A stretch of DNA of 64,000 bases from Siphonodentalium dalli (GCA_032622095.1 CP136067.1:93426707-93490706); one strand, 5' to 3'; numbered from the stretch's first letter, positions 55,036 through 63,995 are shown. Notes: generated from the letters alone by a model not told the origin. A program made the numbers and translations.

Positions 55036-55161
55036 TGATGCCATCCAATGCACATCCAACAATTACCCAGGCGCCTACTACATCCACAACCATGTCGACA
55101 ACAAGGGCCAGATCAACTGGTGGCATGTGGACAACAGCGCCATCTACCACACCACATATAG
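55036..55161 (+). CDS. Thr-rich linker exon between MAM 7 and MAM 8
   Basis: Acceptor tttatacag/TG, donor g/gtgagg; phase 1-1. Encodes (M)MPSNAHPTITQAPTTSTTM, STTRARSTGGMWTTAPSTTP, HIG: a mucin-like linker, likely O-glycosylated. Frame and phase fit both neighbours. Its last ~35 bases and the donor are the source of the array that follows. Confidence 0.85.
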
Positions 55162-56790
55162 GTGAGGATATATATAAACAGTGAAGCACGGTGGATAACA
55201 TCGCCAACCACCATCTCACATATAGGTGAGAATTAGCAGTATACAAACAGTGTAGCATGGTGGACAAGGGCGCCATCTACCACACCACATATATGTGAGA
55301 ATACTATATAAATAATGTAGCACAGTGATCAACAGCACCATGTACCACACCACATATAGGTGAGAATTAGGAGATAAACATACCCTGTTGAGTTGTACAT
55401 TCTGGGATTCGAGCATGAAAACAGTTTGTGAACGAGCCGGCTTGCCGGCGAGTTCACAAACTGTTTTCATGCTCGAATCCCAGAATGTACAACGAAACAG
55501 GGTACGTTTATCTCCATTGTAATTCAATCTAGCAAGGAATTTGCAAAAAAACTGTATAAAAAGTATCATTTAGTCATTTTCATGACACGAATCGAGACTT
55601 TCATTTCGCCGTTGTCACCGTGCACAAATCATTGGGTGTGTCCATTGCGTTACTCGGAACACTGCTCCGTAACCATTTCCTGTGGGGCGGGTTGGCTCGT
55701 TTCGCTACTCCGTTATGCGCCGATCAAATTGTACGGTACCACATTCAGATTTGCAGCACGCTGAAGCGGCCGATGAACAGTATCTATAGACAACAACGCG
55801 CGGGTGTGCTCGTTTCGCTACTCATTCTGCGCCGATTACATTTGACCGTGCTACATTCAGATTTGATGCACGCTGAAGCGACCGATGTCGGTGAATCGAA
55901 AACGAAAGTTAGCCGCTCTCGGCCAATCAGAATGCTTGATTTTAGTGACAAATACTCAATTGAATTACAATAGTATATAAACAGTATAGCACTGTGGATA
56001 ACAGTGCAGCACTGTGGATAACAGTGCCATCTACCACACCACATATAGGTGAGGTGAAGATAGTATATAAACAGTGTAGCATGGTAGATAACATCGCCAT
56101 CCACCATCTCACATATAGGTGAGAATTAGCAGTATACAAACAGTGTACCATGGTGGACAACAGCGCCATCTACCACACCACATATATTTGAGAATACTAT
56201 ATAAATAACGTAGCACGGTGATCAACAGCGCCATGTACCACACCACATATAGGTGAGAATAGTATATTAACAAAGCACTGTGGACAACACCACCATCTGC
56301 CACACCACATATGGGTGAGAATAGTATATAAACAGTGTAGCATGGTTGACAACAGCGCCATCTACCACACCACATATAGGTGAGAATAGTATAGCACTGT
56401 GGATAATAGCGTCATCTACCACACCACATTTTGGTGAGATGAGAATAGTTTTTTAACAATGTAGCATGTAACATTGCCATCCACCATCTCACATATAGGT
56501 GAGATTTAGCAGTATACAGTGTACCATGGTGGACATCTACCACACCACATATAGGTGAGAATTAGCAGTATACAGTGTACCATGGTGGACATCTACCACA
56601 CCACATATAGGTGAGAATTAGCAGTATACAGTGTACCATGGTGGACATCTACCACACCACATATAGGCGAGAATTAGCAGTATACATTGTACCATGGTGG
56701 ACATCTACCACACCACATATAGGTGAGAATTAGCAGTATACAGTGTACCATGGTGGACATCTACCACACCACATATAGGTGAGAAAAGTA
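55162..56790 (+). repeat. Array of ~16 copies of linker-exon end and donor
   Basis: Repeats of GGTGGACAACAGCGCCATCT + ACCACACCACATATAG + GTGAGAAT with spacers of 20-50 bases (AGTATATAAACAGTGTAGCA). Decoy donors occur near 55223, 55294, 55359, 56050, 56116, 56190, 56253, 56312, 56379, 56433, 56502, 56552, 56607, 56662, 56720 and 56777. Most keep ATAG/GTGAG. The last five copies are the most uniform (period about 55). A 590-bp unrelated element (55381-55972) splits the array. Confidence 0.88.
55381..55972. repeat. Dispersed element with strong palindrome
   Basis: ACCCTGTT...GTACATTCTGGGATTCGAGC + ATGAAAACAGTTTGTGAAC is inverted against GTTCACAAACTGTTTTCATG... around CCGGCTTGCCGG (55386-55505). 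The part after it (TATCTCCATTGTAATTCAAT ... GAATCGAAAACGAAAGTTAGC ... CAATAG) is shared with 57218-57665. Confidence 0.65.
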
Positions 56791-56967
56791 TTCAGCACTG
56801 TGAATGGCAGTAATCTACAAGTGAAACATTGAAATTACAATTTTACATTTATTAAAGTTATAACTCGTTTTGGATGGAACAATGCTATGTGGCTGATAAT
56901 TTAGGGAAATTTTTTACGTTTTTATTTATTGGGTGATGCCTTCTGAAATGTGTGATATTTATTCCAG

Positions 56968-57000
56968 CTAGTCAAGGCTTCAACTGTGATTTCTTTAACG
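56968..57000 (+). pseudogene. Broken copy of the start of MAM 8 exon A
   Basis: TATTCCAG followed by CTAGTCAAGGCTTCAACTGT + GATTTCTTTAACG resembles the real exon start at 57704 (TTGGTCAAGTCGTCAGCTGT + GATTTCTCGTCTG). It stops at GGTATAATTAG, and the MITE at 57015 follows. It keeps the first Cys codon (TGT) but no further exon body. Confidence 0.7.
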
Positions 57001-57014
57001 GTATAATTAGGAGA

Positions 57015-57208
57015 TACAGTAATTCACAGCAGAATTATGGGTAATTTTTCAGGATTTAGTTGGAAATATGGCTTGCTGCCTTTCATCGGAAAGCTCTCAG
57101 TGAGAGCTTTCCGATGAATGGCAACAAGCCATATTTCCGATTAAATCCTGAAAAATTACCCATAATTCTGCTATGGTTAAGGAGTCGATTATTTAGGGCA
57201 TTACTGTA
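57015..57208. mobile_element. Palindromic MITE (CAGTAATGC family)
   Basis: TA-CAGTAATTCACAGCAGAATT (left arm shortened) to GATTATTTAGGGCATTACTG-TA around AAGCTCTCAGTGAGAGCTTT. Confidence 0.82.
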
Positions 57209-57217
57209 TATGAGCTG

Positions 57218-57665
57218 GCATGCTGGCAAGTTTGCAAACTGTTTTATCCTCGAATCCTCAAATATCCATCGAAACATAGTACTTTTATCTCCATTGTAAT
57301 TCAATCCACCAAAAAAATTGCAAGAAACTGCAGAAAATGTGCTTTTTATCGATATTACATGCCATAAAGTGAGATATCCTTTTTTCGGTTATCAAATCTC
57401 TGGGTACATTCCATGGGTTTATTCGGAATAGCACCTGAACCTCTTCCTGTCAACAGTATCTATAGTAAAGATCTGTGAGCAGTTGACTCGATTATGCGAC
57501 CCCTGGCTGTACAGTGATGTATTTTACGCTGGTTGTCATGACGCGGTGCTCCAATCAAAATTTGTTAAATCGATCAAATGGATGGCCGATTTTGCTGAAT
57601 CGAAAACTAAAGTTAGCATCTCTTCAGAATCTGTGTTTTAGCAACAAATATTCAAGTTTACAACA
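57218..57665. repeat. Dispersed element, copy of 55500-55972
   Basis: GCAAACTGTTTTATCCTCGA, TTTATCTCCATTGTAATTCAAT, GAATCGAAAACTAAAGTTAGC and AACAACAATAG parallel the element at 55381-55972 in the same order. Diverged and lacking the full palindrome. Confidence 0.6.
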
Positions 57666-57703
57666 ACAATAGTACAATATGCAATGATGATATTTTTTTT
57701 CAG

Positions 57704-57844
57704 TTGGTCAAGTCGTCAGCTGTGATTTCTCGTCTGGAATTTGTGGTTGGAAGCAGGACACAACTGATCAATTCAACTGGAACAGAACGAAAGGCAGTAC
57801 TCAGTCAGTCGGAACGGGACCGAGTGGCGACCATACAAACGGAC
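57704..57844 (+). CDS. MAM domain 8, exon A
   Basis: Acceptor tttttttcag/TT, donor c/gtaagt; phase 1-1. Encodes (V)GQVVSCDFSSGICGWKQDTT, DQFNWNRTKGSTQSVGTGPS and GDHTNG. FNW replaces FDW; N-glycosylation sequon NRT follows. Strong pyrimidine tract. Confidence 0.93.
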
Positions 57845-57885
57845 GTAAGTTGTTATTAGTGATTCTGACATTTTAGATTTAATTG

Positions 57886-58118
57886 TTAACCCTTCCATGA
57901 TTGGAGCTTCCGGAAATTTTGTGAAAACCCCGTGCCAATGAATTCTCTTATATATGCAAGTCTCGCATATATAAGAGAATATATTGGCCTAACAATGTTT
58001 GTAAGCCAATGCATTCTGTTAAATATGGAAGACTCGCATATATAAGAGAATGCACTGGCACAGGATATTTAATGCTCCACCAGCGCGGCTCCTGTCATGA
58101 ACTTCATGAAAGGGTTAA
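57886..58118. mobile_element. TTAA-flanked MITE (CCCTTCCATGA ends)
   Basis: TTAA-CCCTTCCATGATTGGAGC to GAACTTCATGAAAGGG-TTAA, 233 bp, with two shortened hairpins and CTCCACCAGCGCGGCTCCTG at the right. Confidence 0.78.
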
Positions 58119-58169
58119 CATTGATGTATATAGATAAAAGATGTACCATGACCCACAGGCCAGTTTTTA

Positions 58170-59400
58170 TATGCCCGTTTTGAAAAACGACATATTATGT
58201 TATTGGTTCATCCATCTGTTCGTCCGGCTGTTCGCTTTTTTCGTTTCCAGATGATAACTTTAGTAATTCTGAACTGAATGGACCGAGACTTGGTTTATGG
58301 GTTTACTAGCACAAAATACAGGCCAAGTTAGAACTTGGGTTGCGCTTGCCAATTTTCACCAGCGTTAGGGCCATTTTTGTTGGAATTTGCAATTTCGTTT
58401 TCGGATGATGAATTGAATGGAATGAAATTTGGTATGTGAGTTTACTACCCCAAAATACAGACAGGAGATAGGATCACCTCCAGATGGGAGTTATCAAAAC
58501 TGAAATTTTTGTATGAAAAACATGGACGTATGGCATCTATCTAGGATTTTACACTTTGCATGACTAACTCCTTTGGCACACCCAACTGATCACATAGGAC
58601 CATAGGATCATCACCAAACTTCATATGGATACTTTGGGTTACCACTAGATGGGAGCCATAAATTGTTTCCTAATCCCGTTGGGGGAAAACATGGCCACCA
58701 GCAGCTGTCTTGGACTTTACTCTTTGTATGACTAAATCATTCGGTACACTCTACAGATGACATCCCTTGTCCGATCGTCACTAAACTTCACACAGATCTT
58801 TGGGATGACAACAAAATGGGAGTAATCTAATTTTTCCAATTTTTTTTATAAAAACAGGACCACCGCCAGTCATTTTGGTTTTTAATCATTGCATGACTAA
58901 ATCCTTTAGCACATCAACAGACCACATCCCTCATCTGATCGTTACCAAATTTCATATTGATCTTGGGGGTGGCCACTAGTTGGGAGCTGTCAAATGATTT
59001 GAATTTCTTTGGAAAACATGGTCACCATAATTATTTTTTAAATCTGCGCATCCAAGGGGCTGCAGCTGTATAAAAATTCTCAGTAATATTACTTTTGTAT
59101 ATATTCTGGGACAAACTATTATATAAATAGATATCGCCTGTATAATTATTATCCGATGCTTCAAGCTGGCGCTATTTTTAGTTATGTGACAAATCTGCGA
59201 CTGTAGACATTCCAACAATCACCCGAATGGCTACATGTCAATTTTTTAAAAACTTGGCACAGATATTTAGTAGCATGGGAACCTTTGCACCTGCGATTAT
59301 GAGGGCTATTTGACTTTTTTTTTGTGGAGTTAGGGGCTGCAGCTGTATAAAGATTTAAGTAATACATATGTATTACATTTGCATATATTCTGGTAACAAA
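58170..59400. repeat. Low-copy repeat field, no exon seen
   Basis: Intron part with diverged direct repeats: CTTCA(T/C)A..GATCTTTGGG, GACTAAATC(C/A)TT(T/C)GG(T/C)AC and GGGAG-x-ATC recur at roughly 170-base spacing (58445-58990), and the CTTGGCACAGATATTTAGTA unit appears at 59250-59345. Origin unknown; no coding potential recognised. Confidence 0.45.
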
Positions 59401-59460
59401 CTATTATATAAAATGAATTTTATTTGAACATAACATATGAATATATTTTTTCACAAACAG

Positions 59461-59723
59461 ATGGCTACTACATGTATATTGAAACGTCTGCCCCAAGGCA
59501 CACTGGTGACAAAGCCAGACTGATCTCCCCTGTTCTAATGATGGGAGGGCATCAATCACGATGCTTCAGTTTCTGGTATAATATGCATGGCGACCATGTT
59601 GATTCGCTAAATGTCTACACAAAGAAAAATGGACAGCTAACTCCAGTCTTCTCAAAGAAGGGATCGAAAGGAGCAGCGTGGATATTGGCGCAAATCAGTA
59701 TCAATGGGCCAGCCAGCATTCAG
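59461..59723 (+). CDS. MAM domain 8, exon B
   Basis: Acceptor tcacaaacag/AT, donor CAG/gtaaga; phase 1-0. Encodes (H)GYYMYIETSAPRHTGDKARL, ISPVLMMGGH, third Cys in SRCFSFWYNMHG, HVDSLNVYTKKNG, TPVFSKKGSKGAAW and LAQISINGPASIQ. Very similar to domain 5 exon B (ETSAPRH-x-GDKARL, HVD-S/T-LNVY). VFSKK replaces the usual IWTK. Confidence 0.94.
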
Positions 59724-59780
59724 GTAAGATGTGCATCGAATGGGCCAGCCAGCATTTAGGTAAGATGTGCATCGAATGGG
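59724..59780 (+). repeat. One decoy copy of exon end and donor
   Basis: ATGGGCCAGCCAGCATTCAG/GTAAGATGTGCATCGA at the real border is followed by ATGGGCCAGCCAGCATTTAG/GTAAGATGTGCATCGA, with decoy GT at 59761. Period 37. Only one base differs in the copied exon part, so this duplication is young. Confidence 0.85.
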
Positions 59781-59899
59781 TTTACGCTGTAGCTTGTCAA
59801 ATTTACATTTGACAAAAATTATTTTCATTTAGAAAAAGATGGCAAGTGTCTCAATTTGGCACGAAAAAGAACAAAACATATACTGCCGGATTGTTCTAT

Positions 59900-60130
59900 G
59901 GTTTGTCATTTAGGGTCTCAATTATTAAAAAATATCCCAGATAAGAAAAAGTAACTAAAAACAATGTTAATTTGAGACTATAGATACTTCCGAGAAGACG
60001 AGGCCTAAACAGAATGAGATCCGTAGACGGTGAATTTGATGGTTCTGGACCGTTGTGTGGGGTAACATCACTAAATACACCCTCTGGGGAACCTCTTTCT
60101 GCAAATGCCGGACACACTATTTCAAGGCTT
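59900..60130. mobile_element. Foldback element, partial
   Basis: AACAATGTTAATTTGAGACTAT, GAGGCCTAAACAGAATGAGATCC, hairpin pair 60013-60103 and GGACACACTATTTCAAGGCT at the right. It ends 20 bases before the acceptor of the next exon. Confidence 0.6.
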
Positions 60131-60150
60131 ATCTCTTGGTTATATTTCAG

Positions 60151-60241
60151 GTTGTGATTGAGGGGGTCAGAGGCCAGGGCTACAGAGGTGATATCGCAAT
60201 TGATGATTTGAAAATCTCAACTGGATTGTGTCCTGCCAATG
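60151..60241 (+). CDS. MAM domain 8, exon C
   Basis: Acceptor tatatttcag/GTT, donor g/gttagt; phase 0-1. Encodes [20 protein letters not shown] then [11 protein letters not shown] with the fourth Cys. Typical length (91). Confidence 0.94.
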
Positions 60242-60539
60242 GTTAGTGTTGAAACTACTAATAAGGTCACACAAAGATTAGTATCTGTTTCTCATACACA
60301 ATTTTTTCAAAATGGTCTGGCATGAAGGTTTTTTAATTTATTTTTTACCTATAACATTACCCACCACCCAGTGGCCAGATGCTGGTAGTCCGTTTATATA
60401 TACATACGTGTATTCATAAAATATAACCGTACAAAAAAACGGAGTGCTTCTGACTGTGTATTTAGCCATGGTGATTATGTCTGTCGGTGTGCCGTGACCT
60501 GCAGCCCAGTGTTATTGTTTTGAATGGTAATCATGGTCG

Positions 60540-61130
60540 ACTGGTGTTGTTAGATTGTCCGTCCATGGATGCAATTTGTCCGAGCTTATGTTTCTACATT
60601 TTCTGGTCGATTTTTTTTAAACTTAGCACAGATATTTAGTACCATGGGAATCTGTGCACCTGTGATGATGAGGTCTGTTCGACTTTATGACATTTTTTTT
60701 GTGTGTGGAGATATCTCCCTTTTTCAACTTAGAAAATTTTCAATGCAGGAGTAAACTTTTGTCCGCGCTTTTATTCCTATATTTTGCAGTAAATTTAAAA
60801 AAAAACTTTGCATAGATATTTAGTACCATGGGAACCTGTGCACCAGCGATTATGAGGCATGTCCGACTTTTATTTCTGGAGTTATCCCCATTATTCGGCT
60901 TAGAAAATTTTCAATATAGAGGTATACCTCTCTCCAAGCTTTTATTCCTACACTTTTTGGTCAATTGTTTTTAATCTTGGTTCATATATTTAGTATCATG
61001 GGATCCTGTACACCTGCAATTATGAGGTATGTCCGACTTTTTAGTATGGAGTTATCCTTCTTTTTCGACTTAGAAAATGTTCAATATGGGAGGTATACCT
61101 TCTTAGTTCCACCTCGGATAGGCCCATCTC
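60540..61130. repeat. ~165-bp direct repeats with 'TATTTAGTACCATGGGAA'
   Basis: Three to four diverged copies, each with GCACAGATATTTAGTACCATGG, CTGTGCACC, ATTATGAGG and CGACTTAGAAAATTTTCAAT. Related to 18760-19130. The frame at 60569-60754 belongs to it. Confidence 0.6.
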
Positions 61131-61185
61131 TAGTTTAGTTCAATTTATTGAAATATCGACTCGCAAAAGTTCCAAAAAAAGCATA

Positions 61186-61392
61186 CAATCTCAAGCTGGG
61201 ACCACCACATAATTTGAAGTAGATTATTGAGGAACAAGTGTTAACATTAAGATATATATTCCATGCCTTGTTTGTTCAATGTTACAAAGTTCCTTGTCAG
61301 AATGGATCATAAAAAATTTCCAAGATTTTGTACTTGTGGAATACGATCTCTACAGTTGTAGTTGGAGTAGAGATTCATGGCATGATCTAGAA
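61186..61392. repeat. Third copy of the 29541-30050 dispersed repeat
   Basis: CAATCTCAAGCTGGGACCACC, TAGATTATTGAGGAACAAGT, CCTTGTTTGTTCAATGTTA, then a jump to TACTTGTGGAATACGATCTC and AGAGATTCATGGCATGATCT. The middle is deleted compared with 29690-29990. Confidence 0.65.
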
Positions 61393-61549
61393 AACTGGAA
61401 GAAAAATGTACTAATGTTACATCTACTTGTTTGTTTTAAATGTCACTGTGCTTCAAAATTTGTTCACTGATCAACGTCAAATGATGGCGATAGGTAAATT
61501 ATTATTAACTTTGCTTGTTTCCATGGCAATTATTCAATTTGAATTACAA

Positions 61550-62154
61550 TCTAATATATATTTTGGGACTTCTGTTTGTTTGTTTGTTTGTTAGCTATGG
61601 CCGGGAAAACTGTCGGACGTATTGAGCCCAAACTTCCTATCTAAGGGTAAAATCCCAGATGGAATGTCATCGCACCGCTTCTGAGAACGTCGGAGCACTC
61701 ATTCTCCAATCCCCCGCCACCGCAATGGGTAGTCCATGGGTTAATCGGCGATAATCGCGTGATAGTTAAAGAGCGTTCGTATCCGCAGTGTCGTTGATAA
61801 AGAGCGTGTATGTGTCCAGACATGAGCGTGTTATGTCTGTAGACAGACATGGAGCGTGTTGTGTGATTCTGTGTTCGTACTTAGGGGTTCCTGGGAATGG
61901 GGGAGATTTTCATCGGGTCAGTTTTTCCGCCCGAGGTGACCTTCACCTTGAAACGGATACCCACAAATGATCTAATATATATTTTGGGACTTCTGTCTGT
62001 TTCTTTGTCTGTTAGCTATGGCCGGGAAAACTGCTGGACGGATTTCGACGACGGGGAGTGTTTTGTCGGGTAAAATCGTGACTCCCACCTGACCTTGACC
62101 TTCAAAATGTTCAATTCAAGGTCAAAGCCCGGACGAAGTCGGGTCACCTGCTAG
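61550..62154 (+). mobile_element. Helitron-like element with two 5' ends
   Basis: Starts TCTAATATATATTTTGGGAC, preceded by A, and ends GCCCGGACGAAGTCGGG...ACCTGCTAG, followed by T. A TC start, a short GC-rich hairpin about 12 bases before CTAG, A-T insertion and no inverted ends are the Helitron hallmarks. The same 5' start (TCTAATATATATTTTGGGAC through AGCTATGGCCGGGAAAACTG) recurs at 61971, so two elements share one 3' end or lie in tandem. No Rep/helicase frame, so non-autonomous. Confidence 0.75.
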
Positions 62155-62182
62155 TATAATATATTGTTGTAATTATTTACAG

Positions 62183-62598
62183 GAACGTCGCAACTCTCAT
62201 GTCACTTTGAGAAATTTAACATGTGTGGATATACACAAGGAGGACAGGACCAATTTGACTGGACACAAAGCACTTCCCGTCCATCAAATGCTCAAGGAAT
62301 ACCTGTCAACGACCATACCCTGGGAACCTCGAGTGGTACATACATGGCCATACAGAGAAACACACAGGGCCATCCTAAAGCGACAGACGTAGCAAGGTTC
62401 TTCTCACCTATATCTACCCAGCATTCCACATCGTGTCTGTCATTTTGGTACCACATGGATCGGACCCAGCATGCTAGGTTTAATGTTTACCTACAGCAGA
62501 ATAGTCGCCGTGGACAACCGATATGGACAACGGCAGATAACAGACAGAATTCTTGGGTCATGGGACAGGTGACACTTAGACCCACGACTAATTATCAG
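62183..62598 (+). CDS. MAM domain 9, exons A and B fused
   Basis: Acceptor atttacag/GA, donor CAG/gtaatg; phase 1-0, 416 bases. Encodes (G)TSQLSCHFEKFNMCGYTQGG, QDQFDWTQSTS, VNDHTLGTSSG, then directly TYMAIQRNTQGHPKATDVAR, third Cys in TSCLSFWYHMD, RFNVYLQQN, QPIWTTADNRQNSW and MGQVTLRPTTNYQ. The A/B intron found in every other domain here is missing. MDRTQHARFNVY replaces the common MYG-xx-GTLNVY. The C exon must lie beyond 64000. Confidence 0.94.
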
Positions 62599-62612
62599 GT
62601 AATGTTCACTCT

Positions 62613-62650
62613 GGTTAACCCTTTACCCAACAGTAAAATGACTAACGTCA
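62613..62650. repeat. Single end of a CCCTTTACCCAACA MITE
   Basis: GGTTAACCCTTTACCCAACAG is the terminal repeat with its TTAA; the rest of the element and the other end are absent. Confidence 0.5.
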
Positions 62651-63610
62651 TTACCTCCAGCCAACAGAACTTTCTGGTGACGTCAAGGTTTTTGGGGAAA
62701 AACATGTATTATTACTAAATGTTATGTGAGTAATTTGTTTTTTCAGAGTTGTGAATCCACTCCCCCAAGCAAGATAGTATGGTGAATATTTATTAGGTTT
62801 CATATTTATATTTTATAACAATAAATGTAATAAACAAACAAAAGGTAAGTTTTGTTTTATCAACAGATCAATGTGACTTTCAGTTTCAATTTCTCTGTCG
62901 GAAAACCATATCACGAAATTGGGTGATTTATTAATGTTTTAAGCAATGGCTACGTGATGAAATGAAACATAAAATAAATCATAAAATGGCATATCAATTC
63001 TTGGATAGTTACGTGTAAAATCAGTTACAATTGTCTGCATTATTAGTCAAAACTAGTCCACATTGTGCCATTGATTACATCGCACGTGTTTTTTTGTTTA
63101 CTTCAATTTGGCACACCGGTTTTTTACCTTGACATTGCAGTCAATACATTCGCACTGCACATTTTTCCGCTAAAGGAAGCCTTTCACACTGAACTATATG
63201 GATATATGTCCTGCTTTGTAAACCACAGTAGGATAGGGGTTAACTTTTTTGGTCGCCTCCCGACGTTTATTGTGCTTGCCCAGATTAGTCACGCATGAAC
63301 TGTCCCAATATAACCGGCTCTACGCGATGGGATTCTTCAGTTTTATTCCTACTGCGAAGCCAACAAGATCTAAGGGAGTATCTTTCTGAATTTTGAGTTT
63401 TACCCAACTCAAAAAATTCAATTTATCGATACAATATATCTTTCTGGTTGCCTCCTCGTTCGTTTTTATCATTATCGGTTTAGAATTCATGGACCGTTTT
63501 GCTTCAAACATAAAATTGTTCCGTGTTTTTGAAAAAGCCAATATATTATTTGCGTCTCTGAATTCCAATTCGCCATAGAACGGCCATCGTTTCAATGACT
63601 TACAACGCAT
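62651..63610. other. Intron DNA after MAM 9, no exon seen
   Basis: No C-type exon (VxEGVRG...DIAIDD) found. The minus-strand frame 63320-63631 (103 codons, MYFSQQSMRCKSLKRW start) has no motif I recognise and could be a remnant or chance. G+C is uneven here. Confidence 0.4.
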
Positions 63611-63613
63611 AGA

Positions 63614-63995
63614 TTGTTGTGAGAAATACATCTATGGAATTATTATAGAACCTATAAGGTATGATAGAATTGGTCAGACCGTAAATGCCACGTGGATCGC
63701 TAACCGAAGTCTCCTAATTTCGTGTTATTATACTTGTGGCTTTTCCACTCGCGGAATGTTCTTTCAATAATTCCCTCGCTACTGACGATGATATCTATCA
63801 TAATGTTACGATTATTGTGAGAAATACATCTATAGACTTATTATAGAGCCTTTACGGTATGATAGAATTGGTCAGACCGTAAATGCCACATGGTTCGCTA
63901 CCCGAAGTCTCCTAATTTCGTGTGAATGTTATTATACTCGTGGCGTTTCAACTAGTGGAATTTTCTTTCAATAATTCCCTCGCTACTCATTATGT
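63614..63995 (+). repeat. ~198-bp direct repeat, two copies
   Basis: TTGTGAGAAATACATCTAT at 63617 and 63815; both continue through GGTATGATAGAATTGGTCAG, ACCGTAAATGCCAC, CGAAGTCTCCTAATTTCGTG and CAATAATTCCCTCGCTACT. The copies differ by scattered substitutions and a small insertion. The array may continue past the window. Confidence 0.85.

Larger units (their letters stand above)
4101..62598 (+). other. Gene model: multi-MAM-domain protein, 29 exons, both ends open
   Basis: Joined exons: 4101-4354, 6381-6471, 8949-9089, 13099-13367, 14302-14389, 17596-17682, 21301-21444, 25016-25269, 26038-26122, 29018-29218, 30894-31048, 33256-33366, 34415-34505, 35023-35163, 37508-37672, 40255-40437, 43317-43532, 45462-45730, 46621-46876, 47435-47632, 48268-48429, 50406-50543, 51328-51584, 53901-53988, 55036-55161, 57704-57844, 59461-59723, 60151-60241, 62183-62598. 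Lengths are phase-consistent throughout and give 1693 uninterrupted codons. MAM is an extracellular adhesion/oligomerisation fold of about 160-170 residues with four conserved cysteines, known from meprin, neuropilin, RPTP-mu, MDGA, MALRD1 and MAMDC4-type proteins. Chains of MAM domains suggest a secreted or membrane-anchored extracellular protein. The cellular role is not evident. The start codon, signal peptide and C-terminus are not in the window. Confidence 0.9.

Noticed and set aside
63320-63631. 103-codon minus frame near the end
   Set aside because: No recognisable domain, no supporting signals; may be chance in a less AT-rich stretch.
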